Part shown: positions 47,343-58,798 of the stretch, in pieces
How positions within the stretch are numbered: the stretch's first letter is position 1
How the letters are laid out: the number at the start of each line of letters is the position of its first letter
Assembly: GCA_947247005.1 (NCBI GenBank)
Contig: OX365955.1
Span: 21,371,322-21,435,321 of the forward strand
Length of the DNA stretch: 64,000 nt
From: Spisula solida
Lineage: Eukaryota > Mollusca > Bivalvia > Venerida > Mactridae
Direction of reading: 5' to 3'
Position numbers and translations under genes: made by a program
Notes under the pieces: generated by a model
Told to the model about the DNA's origin: nothing
The model's database searches: none
The model's input: only the letters and a program-made list of their open reading frames with translations

Positions 47343-49225
47343 TCATATGAATCGTTTCCATTTCTGTCTAAAAAACAATAGTTTACCTTTTTTAAAAGCT
47401 AAGTGTTTTTCTAACAGAATTCTATTTTCTAAATATTTTGTTAAGCTTTCAATTCTCGGTATTGTTTTAACTTGTTTCATTTTAAAGAGGTAGAATTTGC
47501 ATAAAATTATGACATAGTTTAAGGCAGTATTTGTTATACCTTGTTCTTGAATACCAAAAAATACTTTTTGACTGTTGAACTGTATTTGAAATTGTTTTGT
47601 TTTTAGAAAACTACTCACTCTATTCCAGATATTTTGAGCTACATGGCATTCCCAAAATAGGTGTTCTATTGTTTCATCTTGCATATTGCAGAAATCGCAT
47701 AGTCTTGAGGGGGATAATTGACAGTTATATAAATATGTGTTAGTTGGTATTAGTCTCATTAGAAATTTATATTGAAAATTTCTTAAGATGGAGTCAATTG
47801 TTGATTTAAAAGGTATTAAAAATATTTTTTTCCAGTTTTCGTTCATTTCTACTCCGATATTGTTAGTCCATTTCCTTTTTGCTTTTATTATTTCTTCTTC
47901 TTTGCTTTGTATTTGTATGTTGTATAGTAATTTATTTGGGTGTTTTATATTTTCCATTTTCTCTCTCAGAGTTACATCTCTATTTTCGGTTATTATTTCT
48001 TTCTTCACATGAGTTATGCTGTAAGTATTTATAGCATGAATAATTTTGTGATAGGTCAGAAAGTCTCGTGGTGGAATATTATATATTTGTCTTGCTTCCT
48101 CAAAGGTGTAGAGTTTATTTTTTCTAAAGTCATACAGTTGTTCCACATATGTTATGCCTTTATCAAACCATTCTTTTAAAAACATTGGTTTATTTTCAAT
48201 CTTAATATTTGAATTATTCCATATTATATGACTGTTAATAGGTGGTTTATTTTCATAACTCAGATTTTGGATATTAAACCATGATGTGAGAATGTTTTTT
48301 AGGAACAGGTTTTTGCTAAACATTACATTAATATCCTTGGTAGTTAGGTTACAGTCAAAAATGAAATTTCCTCCATAACGTTCTAGTTGTTGTTTGAAGA
48401 ATATTTTCCAGTATCCGTTGTTATTTTTGTCAATAATTCTTTTTACCCAACAAGACTTTAATGAGTATAAGAATGCGTATATATCTGTCAATTTTAGCCC
48501 ACCGTCTTCATAATTCTTTGAGAGTAGTTTTCGTTTTATTTTGTCGGGTTTTCCATCCCACAGAAAGTCAAAAATAGCTTTGTTTAAATCGTTTAAAATG
48601 GTTTCTGATGGGTTGGGTAAAACCGTAAGAGGATATATAAGTTTTGGTAGAGCATAGGTTTTAATAACAGTTACTTTTCCCATTAGTGTCAGTTTTCTAT
48701 GTTGCCATTGTTTTAGACAATTTTTAAATTGGTCGATTTTTGGCATTAGATTTATTTCTAGATGTTTATGCTGATTTGGTGTAAAGGTGATTCCGAGGGT
48801 TTTTGCACTTTCAGAGGTCCATACAAAATTTTTGTCGGTACAGTATTTAATGTTGGTAGTTTTTAGTGTTCCTAGACGTAAAACTAGTGATTTGTTAAAG
48901 TTAAGTTTAAGTCCTGAAACTTTCCCAAATTCAGTTATTACATAGACAAGTTTTTCGAACGATTTCTTTTCACCATTATTTACATATGTTGCATCATCTG
49001 CGAATAGTGTTTGTTTTATTTCTATGTTTTTAATAGTAATTCCTTTTATGTTTACATCGTTTGAGATTTTATTGGATAATAATTCCATACAGAGTATGAA
49101 TAAAGAAGTGGAAAGGGGACAACCTTGTCGTACGCCTCTTTTAATACTTATCTCTTTAGATAAATGACCATTATTGATTATGACTGCTGTAATATTATTA
49201 TAGAATGTTTTAATCCATCTAATTA
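47343..49225 (-). pseudogene. LINE ORF2, 3' part (RT fingers-to-thumb and C-terminal domain)
   Basis: Continues ORF2 from RWIKTFYNN through GVRQGCPLSTSLFILCMELL, the catalytic FADD (FADDATYVN), FGKVSGLKLNFNKS and the thumb. The C-terminal CDFCNMQDETIEHLFWEC is the L1/Tx1-type cysteine-histidine knuckle, and the stop is at 47343. No internal stop. The frame was separated from its N-terminal half by the DNA element at 49226-53571. The apparent start Met of this open frame lies in the insert's terminus and is not the native start. Confidence 0.9.
49223..49225. repeat. Target duplication of the DNA insert, left copy
   Basis: TTA, repeated at 53572-53574. With one copy kept and the insert removed, the LINE frame reads NLGNNLIRWIKTFYNN without a break. 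A four-base reading (TTAG/TTAA) with one mismatch is also possible. Confidence 0.7.
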
Positions 49226-49760
49226 GGGGGTAAAGCAAATAAAGCGTGACATTTTGTAAAAAAATAAAGTTCTTGCAATTATCATTTTGAGAGTCATTTT
49301 CAAAAGCTAATACTTCAAATTTAACAAAAACGTATATTTTTCTGTGACGATTTTTCAGTTTTCAACAGAAAATTGACTTTTAAGAAACAAATAGACCAAA
49401 AATTATTTAAATTCATATAGATAATAGCAACCAAGATATGAAACAGGTAGATCAGCATGTCATAAATTCTGTGTTTTAACAGTTGTAAGGGAAGTAGATG
49501 AATTAATGGTGCATAATTTTTAATATTATAGATGTCCTTGTATTGCAATATTACGGAAAATACTGTTGAACAGGTAACACAAAACAGGTATGGGTAACAT
49601 GAAATTTTATTTCAAGATGAAACATGAACTAATCTAAAAAATAAAAACATTTTTCATGAACAACAATGCAATATGATGACTTCTTCTGAATTTGGCGAGT
49701 CTAAACAAAACCGTTTTTGAGATATCAACATTTGAAATTAGTCTGCAATTTCAGTGAAAG

Positions 49761-50472
49761 CGTTACTGTTGGGACATACATGTACATGTATTAGGATTGT
49801 CAATAGAACTCTAACCATTTCTATAGTCATACAGACTTTCTGCTTTTAAATTATGCAAACTTACCAATTCTGATATTTGACAAGATAAAACAGACAAATT
49901 GTATCTGGTACTTCAAAATTAATTACCTGAAATCACTCTATTTGGTTTAAGATATGTTTGGTTCCTGTTTGATAATAAAATATTTCATTAAACAACATAC
50001 AGTGCAACAAAATTTAACAGTATATATATAACACAACAAGCTCAAAATTGATAATGAAATACATGATATGTTCAGATATAACAGTAGTCATGATAGTGTA
50101 TCAATGAGACAAATATGTAATAAACAAGCGTTACTGTTGGGACAAAAACTAAAAATATTACATTATGCATAATGTTTTAACTTTTTCTTTGCGATTTATA
50201 ACAATGTTGTTATTAATATTATGTGACATCATAAATGCAGTTAAATATTACTCTTAATCCTTTATAGCTCTCTGGTATCACCACATATCTTTGGGTAATA
50301 TAGCAAAAGGATAGCTGAATTAAACAACATTTCATTTGGATAGTTTAAAATTTAACAGTTTGTGTAACATAGCTAACATATATCAACAATACATAATTTA
50401 ACATACAGTGGTTATTTCTTTAAATATAATATTTGTAATAAAGAATAATTCATTGACGTTACTGTTGGGACA
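49761..50472 (+). repeat. Three copies of 16-mer CGTTACTGTTGGGACA (left arm)
   Basis: Exact copies at 49761-49776, 50129-50144 and 50457-50472, all in the same orientation and separated by unrelated AT-rich sequence. Spacing is 368 and 328 bp. Confidence 0.95.
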
Positions 50473-50706
50473 CAAATTTAAATATGTAAACATCATTTCA
50501 AAAGCCATACTCATGGTCTCTAAGTGAAGTTGAATTTATTTAATGTGTTGATATGAAAAGGTTCAGATTAATTATCAATACAAAAGACATAAACACTTCC
50601 AATTGCAAGTAACTAAATCTATATACATTTTAACTGGTAAAACTGTTAACATATTTAACTTTAAAGTCAGAGCCAACAATCAATTTCAGTAACAACTGTC
50701 ATTTTG

Positions 50707-50919
50707 TTAATTAATGTATCGCCTGCATTGTTCCAACTCATTAGCTTTAAATTGCAATTGGATGCCACGGCCATCAGTCAGCTGAGGTGTCGATAGTATG
50801 ATTCCAATATCAGCCTTTGTCTGCCAGATGATGTCTTCAATATTCGGCCAGACATAGATGTTTTCACCCCTCTTCTTCATGAATCTTAGCCTAACCTCTG
50901 TGTCATCGACTTCTAGAAC
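50707..50919 (-). CDS. OTU-like gene of the insert, exon 4 (C-terminal module)
   Basis: Acceptor GTTCTTTGCAG before 50919, phase 0, stop TAA at 50707. Residues include VLEVDDTEVRLRFMKKRG, ENIYVWPNIEDIIW and LTDGRGIQLQFKANELEQCR. With exon 3 it forms a module of about 95 residues (DDFVAVYIYSTRGRKKHFYV then this exon). The look is of a small barrel with a WP-centred motif, and I recall similar C-termini in unnamed invertebrate transposon-related proteins. No function is assigned. Confidence 0.75.
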   Translation of the reverse strand, partial: VLEVDDTEVRLRFMKKRGENIYVWPNIEDIIWQTKADIGIILSTPQLTDGRGIQLQFKANELEQCRRYIN

Positions 50920-51125
50920 CTGCAAAGAACCATGTGCTATAAATTATGATTTATTTATATAATAATTATGTAATAAGGAAGGACATCTATTTATATAAGA
51001 AGAAACAATAATGCAATTAGCAGGTACAGTCTATACTCTATTTATAAAATAAAATATTGATGATGAGCATGATCTCAACAGCATTTAATATTTATACATG
51101 TACATGTATTACATTAACAACTTAC

Positions 51126-51201
51126 TTTTGCTACATAAAAGTGCTTCTTCCTGCCACGGGTTGAATAAATGTATACTGCTACAAAGTCATCTGGTGTGTA
51201 G
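51126..51201 (-). CDS. OTU-like gene of the insert, exon 3
   Basis: 76 bases between CTACTTGCAG and AAA|GTAAGT. The first base completes the codon opened by exon 2 in its downstream frame (AG|C), then YTPDDFVAVYIYSTRGRKKH and FYVAK. It exits phase 0 into exon 4. Confidence 0.75.
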
Positions 51202-51319
51202 CTGCAAGTAGAAATATATTATTAATATAATATAGCAGAAATTGTACTATCACTTATCATATATAGATCTCTACATGAAATAGTTTTAAATGTATATGAT
51301 GTAAAATACTAGTATACAC

Positions 51320-51420
51320 CTAAAGCGGGATTTGAACGGTTCGAACCCATGATACTGTACGATGATATCGCCTAGCAATGTGAATTACGAAAGCTTTAGA
51401 CCACTTGGCTATCGCAACAA
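51320..51420 (-). repeat. tRNA-like (Leu/Ser-type) SINE head in the insert's intron
   Basis: A box TAGCCAAGTGG (51401-51411) and B box GGTTCGAACC (51338-51347) on the minus strand, with a long variable-arm-like gap. Between exons 2 and 3 of the OTU-like gene. No good acceptor stem. Confidence 0.5.
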
Positions 51421-51547
51421 CCCCCAAACTTTCAAGGTTAACCATTATCAATGTGACTACAACTTCATCACACCACCCCACTAAATGGGTTTGTACGTGA
51501 ATAACAACAAAAGCACCACAGGTATTAAATGTTTTGTAAGATACTAC

Positions 51548-51796
51548 CTCTTTTGTTCCAAGCTGACGTAGTGCTTGCTGTTGGGAAGATACCCAAGCAC
51601 CAGAGTCGGACCAGTGGTTCCAATCAACGTATCAGGTGTGTCAGCTTGAACGATATGAATAACACATGGCATTTGTTCAGCAACTGCATTTATAATTTAT
51701 GTGGTCCGCATATGTCCCATTTCTAGCCATATAGCTTTGATAAGTGTTTAGATCCGAGTGTGTTGTAATAAAATGCGTGATCTCTGCTTTCTTTTC
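51548..51796 (-). pseudogene. OTU-like gene of the insert, exon 2 (frameshifted)
   Basis: Acceptor TTTTTTTCAG before 51796, donor GAG|GTAGTA. The first part reads EKKAEITHFITTHSDLNTYQ, SYMARNGTYADHI. After a one-base shift near 51690-51700 it reads AVAEQMPCVIHIVQADTPDT, LVLGYLPNSKHYVSLEQK. Together these are the second half of an OTU domain, including the W/TY-x-DH segment and the HYVSL strand whose His is the catalytic histidine in active OTUs. The shift breaks the frame between entry (phase 0) and exit (phase 2), so this copy is probably dead. Confidence 0.7.
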
Positions 51797-52092
51797 CTGA
51801 AAAAAATATAAAATTATCAATAAATAAAATAGAAAATTTGTAGATGAGTTTTGAATATTTTTTATTAAAGCCTATCAATTACTGTAAATCATGGTTGTTT
51901 ACAAAATGAGAACCTTTGTAGTCTTGATTGCGATGGCCGCGCGATTTAATGCATCCGTACTTCGCATTGCTAGGCGATGGCGCCATACAATATCCCACTA
52001 TATATAGGTGCAAACTATTGATAATCGTGATTTCTTATTATGTTTTTAAATGTTTGAAGTTATTTTTAAAAAGGGGAATCTGGTTTACATAC

Positions 52093-52248
52093 CTCAGACA
52101 TATCGTTCAGATACTCGACAGCATTGCTTCGCATCTGTGTATGGGTCACACTGCTTACATTGAGTTTGTCTAGCTGATGGGGCATCACCCAAAAGAAACA
52201 ATTACCGTCCGCATGGGTATTTTGAGAAAAAGAGTGTTTCGGTTTCAT
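52093..52248 (-). CDS. OTU-like cysteine protease of the insert, exon 1
   Basis: ATG at 52248, 52 codons, donor GAG|GTATGT. Contains HADGNCFFWVMPHQL, the DGNC(F/L) active-site block of OTU deubiquitinases with the Asp and nucleophilic Cys in place, then VTHTQMRSNAVEYLNDMSE, the following helix. OTU proteins usually remove ubiquitin, and OTU domains also occur inside several transposon groups. Start choice rests on the lack of an upstream acceptor; more N-terminal exons cannot be excluded. Confidence 0.75.
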
Positions 52249-52289
52249 TTTTTATGCAGATAATGTGCCATTTTGACAACATCCATACA

Positions 52290-52450
52290 CTTTGATGGAT
52301 ATTCAAGGCTGTTTGCCTGAATTCAAGGATTTTCAGTTACATTCAAGTACCAGTTTGGCATTTTTTTCAAGGTAGCACTAAATTCAAGTACTTTTCAAGG
52401 TTGAAACCAAATTCTAGGACTTTTCAAGGCCTGTATGAACTTTGTACACA
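52290..52450. repeat. Remnant with repeated AATTCAAGGACTTTTCAAGG-type phrases
   Basis: Phrases such as ATTCAAGTACTTTTCAAGG and AATTCTAGGACTTTTCAAGG recur four to five times, as in decayed hAT-type elements. Confidence 0.4.
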
Positions 52451-52462
52451 AGACATCATAGG

Positions 52463-53001
52463 CGTTACTGTTGGGACAAAATGTGTTATACAGAATACTT
52501 TATTAAATGTTTATAAATGGAGGTTTAAATCCAGTTCAGACCAGATGTCATACATTTCATAGAATTTTCATTTCAGAAATCATCTTATTTAAATATTCAA
52601 TTACTGGAATTTGTGGTTTTCATTGAATTTTAACTGATATATAAATACAAACACATTTTAAGCAATTATACAGCCTTTGTTGCATGGTAGTCTTGTTAAA
52701 AGTAGTAAATATTAAACTGACCAATGCATTTATTAGCTTAATTATGTTTAGACCATTATGGGGGATTGGAAATACACAGAAACTATTGCCGTTACTGTTG
52801 GGACAAAAGCGTTACTGTTGGGACAATATTTCGAGATACTCTGAGGCTAATGTATGACAACTGATAGCCTCACCTGAAAGAAATCTATTTAAGTAAGGGT
52901 ATAGTAAAGAGCTTAAAGCATATGATACATAGAAAGCTTGTATTAGCTTCATGTTGTGTATAAAACAAAAGAGTCACTGTCACACCGTTACTGTTGGGAC
53001 A
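52463..53001 (+). repeat. Four copies of 16-mer CGTTACTGTTGGGACA (right arm)
   Basis: Exact copies at 52463-52478, 52790-52805, 52810-52825 and 52986-53001. Same orientation as the three at 49761-50472; the middle two are only 20 bp apart. Confidence 0.95.
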
Positions 53002-53571
53002 AATTTAGTGTTTCAAAGAATACCAACTACAAATTAACATGCAGTCTTGAGAAAAATGTAAAGATATGTTATAAATCTGTTACTTAATAGCTACACAAAA
53101 TATGATGTTCTAGGCTTATAATGTTAACTACATCAATACTGCTGTCTGGTCTTTGAAAGAGGGGGGAAAATGGGATTTTGGCTTCAATTAGGTATTTTTT
53201 TAAAAAGGTGTAAAAATCAAAAGCATGCACTTTTTTTTAATTGATTGCGTTTTTGGTGTAAATTGGTAATTACACCATGACAAAAAGCACTACAATAACA
53301 CATACACATGATAATGGCTTTGTTGTAAGCATATCTTATTAAGAAAAAAATGCTTGTCACGCTAAAATGGTCATTTTTGAGAGTTTTTTCAATTTTGTGT
53401 AGCCGTATTTCCTGAACCGGTCAACCAATTTGTCTTAAATTTGGAATACAAACAGTTTAAAACTGTACAAGTTAATTAAGCATTGCACATTCACTGTTGG
53501 TTGTCAAACTTTTGTGTATTAGACTCTGCAATCTTGGCTTCAGTAAAAATATTTCTTATTTGCTCTACCCC

Positions 53572-55438
53572 TTAAGTTATTCCCAAGATTGAAGTGTTCG
53601 AGGCATTTATATATGAAATTATGACTTAATGTGTCAAATGCTTTTTCATAGTCGGAAAATAGCAAAAGGCCATTTAGATTATTCTTTTCAATATGGTCAA
53701 TTATCTCAAATATCAGTCTGACATTTTCTCCAATGTATCTACCTTTCATAAAACCTGTTTGGTTTGGGTTTATTAATTTCGGAAGAATTTTTTTTAATCT
53801 ATTTGAGATGGCTTTAGTTGCAATTTTGTAATCAATGTTTAGTAGACTGATAGGCCTCCAGTTTGAAAGGTTTGTATGGTCTTTGTCTGGCTTTGGTAAC
53901 AGTGTAACAATACTTTGTTTTTGTAAATCTGAAAGTTCTATTTTCTGATAACAGCTATTTATTGCATTTATATAATGTAACTTTACATGTTCCCAAAAAT
54001 GTTTATAGAATTCTGCAGTTAGGCCATCCGAACCTGGGCTTTTTTCATTTTTCATTTCGTCAAGTGCGAGTTTACATTCATGCTCATTTAATATTCCTTC
54101 GCATTGATCAGACTCTGCTTTGCTCAGTTTATTAATTGTCGTATCAAAGAAATCTATTTCTGGATCCTCATTTTCCTTTACAGCATACAATTGTTCATAG
54201 AATTTTGTTGTCTCATCAAGTATATCCTTTATATTTGTTATCGTACTATCGTTAATTTGTAGTTTTTGTATATTTTTTCTTTCTGCATGTCTTTTTTCTA
54301 AGTTCGCAAAATATTTTGTGTTCTTTTCATTCATTTCAATTTCTACAATTTTCGATCTTAACAATATTCCATGTATTTTTTTATCATAATGGGCCTGCAA
54401 TTTGTTTTTCTTATCATTTAAATCTTGTGTATGTTGAAGGGGAGTTTGTGAGTTTAACAGAGTTGTTTCCAGAATTTGGATTTCTTTTTGCAAGTTATTT
54501 TCTTCCTCTGCTTCTTTTTTCCTTTTATTTGATGCAAATTTAATTGTTTTATTTCTTATACTGCTTTTAATAAGTTCCCACAAAACTTCAGGTTTTGCAT
54601 TTTTATTGAAATTGACTGTGTTATTAATGCTTTCTATTATTTTTGTTGAGTATTCATCATCTATTAACAGGCTATTGTTTATTTTGAAATAACCAGGACC
54701 TCTTTTTTGAGTGGTGAAATCGAGGCCCATTGTGATTAAGGAGTGGTCGGTTTTATAACCCTGTTGTATTTTATTAGTTATGATTTTGTTTCGAAGATTT
54801 TCAGTTACCAAAAAGTAATCCAGCCGACAATGTACTGGTGGTTTACTATTTGAACTCCATGTATATTTCAATTTTTGGGGATTTGAATCTCTCCAAGCAT
54901 CGAGTAAATTAAATGATTTGGATATACTAATAATTTTGTTCCTACAGTGTGTGTGAGTATTTGAATTTCCATTTTTTTTATCTAGTTTTTTGTCTAAAAT
55001 TGTATTAAAGTCTCCTCCAATTATAAAATTCTTTTCATTATTTATTTGCATGTAAGATTCAAGTTTTGTAAAAATGGAAACGTCGTCTTTATTTGGACCA
55101 TATATATTGATGAGAGTAATCTCCTCTTCATTTATTTTTATATCAATTGCAAGAATTCTTCCTTTTACTATATTTGTTACTTCAGTAGTTGTAATCATAC
55201 CGGGGATTTCTTGATTTATTAAAATAGCCACACCTTGGCTATTTGAACTGGTACCACTAATGAACAAATCACCTTGCCAATCTTTCTTTAACTGAGTTAG
55301 ATTATCTTCTTTCAAATGAGTTTCTTGTAGCATAGCAATCGAATATTTTTTCTCTTTTAGCCAACAGAAAACCTCTTTTCTTTTCTTACTGTCTGCTAGA
55401 CCTCTGACATTAAGTGAACATATTGTGCTAGTCATCAA
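53572..55438 (-). pseudogene. LINE ORF2, 5' part (endonuclease and RT start)
   Basis: Starts MMTSTICSLNVRGLADSKKR. Apurinic-like endonuclease blocks in order: SLNVRGL (Asn10), LQETHL (Glu39), INIYGPN, GGDFNTILD, CRLDYFLV, TDHSLI. Then a linker rich in Lys/Glu, KSPGSDGLTAEFYKHFW, SNWRPISLLNIDYKI, NQTGFMKGRYI and the RT block A FSDYEKAFD. The LINE frame ends at NLGNNL where the DNA element enters; the open frame runs on to 53540 in the insert. Typical L1/Tx1 architecture. Confidence 0.92.
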
Positions 55439-55924
55439 TGTTTTTAATAATTATTGTTAGAGATGATACAGTCAAACAGGGGTGGGGGGATACATTTTGT
55501 TGGTTCATGTAGAATTGTGTGGCATAAAGAATAAGCCATGTTGGTGTTTATTTCAGTAATTTTGTTTGGTGTTCCCAAAATATTTTAGATTCTCCAGATC
55601 AATTTGCTTAATACCATGGTGGTTTTTTGATATAGTGTTGTAATTATATAAGAACAGACTTACTAGGTATACTATGAAAATCAAATTATGAGGGCTTTAA
55701 AACAATTTATCTTTATAGATTGTAAGTGACCAAAAATTGACCATATAGCATATTCAATTTGTAAGATACAAACTATCTAGCTTGATACAAAAATACAAAT
55801 AGAAAAACCCACACATAATTATAATACAACCCACAGATTTTAAGATACAACAATCTAGTTCAGTACATATATACATTTTGACAACCCACAGATGAGTATA
55901 TATACACATACAGCTGTGTATTTT

Positions 55925-57260
55925 CACATGCGCTCAATGCATGCGTAGGTAGACATGTAAATATAATGCAGCGACATTTTAATGTTATACAGTGTAGTAT
56001 ACTATAAAACCAAAGAACATTTCCTTTGCCACTAAACGGACAGAAAATGTACAATGCTATACAGTATACAATAATACTAAAAGAACATATCATTAACTGA
56101 CTTTTTAGCATAAGACGGACAGAAGACATACAGTGCTTGCCTCTGGCGCTCAATGTACACATTATGAGACATGTTAATGACACAACTTCACATTTTAATG
56201 CTATACAGCATACAATAATACGAAAAGAACATATCATTAACCGACTGTTTAGCATAAAACGGACAGAAGACGTACAATGCTTGCCTCTGGCGCCCAATGT
56301 ACACATTATGAGACATGTTAATGACATAACTTCACATTTTAATGTTATACAGTATACAATAATACAAAAAAAGAACATATCATTAACCGACTGTTTAGCA
56401 TAAAACGGACAGAAGACGTACAATGCTTGCCTCTGGCGCTCAATGTACACATTTATGAGACATGTTAATGACATAACTTCACATTTTAATGTTATACAGT
56501 ATACAATAATACAGAAAAGAACATATCATTAACCGACTGCTTAGCATAAAACGGACAGAAGACGTACCAATGCTTGCCTCTGGCGCTCAATGTACACCTT
56601 ATGAGACATGTTAATGACATAACTTCACATTTAAATGTTATACAGTATACAATAATACAGAAAAGAACATATCATTAACCGACTGCTTAGCATAAAACGG
56701 ACAGAAGACGTACAATGCTTGCCTCTGGTGCTCAATGTACACATTATGAGACATGTTAATGACATAACTTCACATTTTAATGTTATACAGTATACCATTA
56801 TACAAAAAAGAACATATCATTAACCGACTGTTTAGCTTAAACGGGCAGAAGACGTACAATGCTTGCCTCTGGCGCTCAATGTACACATTATGAGACATGT
56901 TAATGACACAACTTCACATTTTAATGTTATACAGTATACAATAATACAAAAAAGAACATATCATTAACCGACTGTTTAGCTTAAACGGACAGAAGACGTA
57001 CAATGCTTGCCTCTGGCACTCAATGTACACATTATGAGACATGTTAATGACACAACTTCACATTTTAATGTTATACAGTATACAATAATACAAAAAAGAA
57101 CATATCATTAACCGACATTTTAGCATAAAAAACGGACAGAAAATGTACAATGCTTGCCTCTGGCGCTCAATGTACACATAGGTAAACTTTATTTGGCCTT
57201 AAACTGACATCATCATCGCAGCACACAGTATTACGCATTTAAGTTATGTTGTCACATTTT
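55925..57260. repeat. 145-bp satellite between LINE ORF1 and ORF2
   Basis: About nine units. The phrase CTTGCCTCTGGCGCTCAATG recurs at 56136, 56280, 56426, 56573, 56718, 56862, 57006 and 57153 (steps 144-147). Units also contain AACATATCATTAACCGACTG and CACATTTTAATGTTATACAG. Open frames across it are by-products. Confidence 0.95.
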
Positions 57261-57389
57261 AATGTTATACAGTATAGTACATGCAGCAACTGGATTTGTT
57301 TATGTATACACGGACAATATAAAGTAGTGCAATGTATAGCAGTACATAGTATAACTAATTCATTTACCAAAGGTAAATAAAATATATAC

Positions 57390-57700
57390 TGATAGTAGCA
57401 TTACATTTTAGGTTACTTAGTATAGCACAATACAATTATCAATACACAAGAATCAAGTATATTTGCTTTACACAAATTTAACAGTACAATAAAATATATT
57501 CTGATAATAGCCTGACATTTTATGTTACTCAGTATAGCACAATACAATTATCAATACACAAGAATCAAGTATATTTGCTTTACACAAATTTAACAGTACA
57601 ATAAAATATATTCTGATAATAGCCTGACATTTTATGTTACTCAGTATAGCACAATACAATTATCAATACACAAGAATCAAGTACATTTGTTATACACAAA
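57390..57700. repeat. About 112-bp tandem repeat, three units
   Basis: Units contain AATAAAATATATTCTGATAA, CACAATACAATTATCAATAC and ACAAGAATCAAGTATATTTG. Also in the ORF1-ORF2 spacer. Confidence 0.9.
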
Positions 57701-57797
57701 TTTAACAATACACAGAGAGTCATGACGACTTGTTATACACAAACACACTTCTTTAGTTTGTAGTATAAACACAGAGTAGTATTGTTCAAGTCAGTTT

Positions 57798-58798
57798 TTA
57801 AAGGGGGGTTACCAGATTTTTTTCTGGCCATGGAAGGTTTAACCATGTCTCGTATTCGCTGAACAGCACGTGGTGTACATTTCCATTAGTATGCTTGTAG
57901 AATATTTGGCCATTTCTAGTCCATCCATACTTTACAAAATCTTGTTCCTTGCCTTTGACGCTCATAAGAATTTTGAAATTCAGTTTGGTTAAGTCATCAG
58001 TTATGAAGATAGGGTCTTTTATAGATCTCTTCCGGCTCATAATTCTACCTTTGACTAACCTGGACGCAAACTTTACAATAATCTGTCTAGGCTTTCTACC
58101 CTTTTTCCCCATGCGGTGACACATGTCTATATCATGTTTCATCAGATTCAGACCTGGTAGCTGCTTGTTGAGTGTGTCAATGACAAGCTGGGTAGTCTGT
58201 TCTGGTGTTTCATAGAATTCTCTACTTTCACCACTTTCAGATCTTGTTTCTTCATCAGTTGCCTGTTCGTAAGCACTGTTATTCTTGTTTTCATCAAGAC
58301 CATTTATTCTTACATTGTTTGCTCTACTATACTGTTCTACGTCATTTTTGTATTCTTCAAATTGGTTTTCCCCTCGTTTTCTTTCTCGTCTTTGTTTCTC
58401 TTTATATTCTTCTTGGTGTGTCAGTTGAATTGCTAGATCTTTAACACTTTCTTTAAGTGAGTCAATTTCTTTATCTTGATCAAATATTTTTGTTTCTAAT
58501 ATCTCAATTTTGTGGTGGACAGACTTAAGAAGCTCATCTTTCATTTGCTTTATGATTTCCTTTATCATTGATTTTAGGCTGTCATCATCTTTAGTCATCA
58601 CATTTTCCATAGCCTTTTTTATTTCAACGATATGAGATGTAATATTTTCTAACTGTGAGTCTTTAGAGCTTTTTCTTCTTTATTCTTTTTTGCATTTTTC
58701 GCTGATGGTTTAGTAATGCTTGAGTCAAGCTCACTACCTGTACTACTTAATGCACTTCTGTTTCTCTTTCTTTCACTGTCACCTTCACTTTTCGACAT
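57798..58798 (-). pseudogene. LINE ORF1 (L1-type RNA-binding protein), frameshifted
   Basis: Start MSKSEGDSERKRNRS at 58798. A basic/serine-rich N-terminus is followed by a one-base shift in an A-rich run near 58670, after which the frame continues SQLENITSHIVEIKKAMENV. Then a heptad coiled coil (about 60 residues), YSRANNVRINGL (L1 RRM-type block), a stretch with DMCHRMGKKGRKPRQIIVKF and a C-terminal domain to 57798. This is the ORF1p layout of L1/Tx1 LINEs: it trimerises and binds LINE RNA. The shift may be decay or a sequencing error. Confidence 0.88.

Larger units (their letters stand above)
49226..53571. mobile_element. 4.35-kb DNA element inserted in LINE ORF2, carrying an OTU gene
   Basis: Ends are inverted repeats: the left reads GGGGGTAAAGCAAATAA and the right, on its complement, GGGGTAGAGCAAATAA. 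Shared GCGTGACA lies inside (49243 and, inverted, near 53355). It has a TTA (or TTAA-like) target duplication. PIF/Harbinger elements use TWA, piggyBac and Kolobok TTAA; the ends alone do not decide. No transposase was found. The interior holds the exons of an OTU-like protein and seven direct copies of a 16-mer, three at 49.76-50.47 kb and four at 52.46-53.00 kb. Probably a non-autonomous or decayed cargo-bearing transposon. Confidence 0.75.

Noticed and set aside
53540..53571. C-terminal end RANKKYFY of the ORF2 open frame
   Set aside because: This is the insert's terminal repeat read through, not LINE protein.
55860..56474. 204-residue open frame
   Set aside because: Produced by the 145-bp satellite in the LINE spacer.
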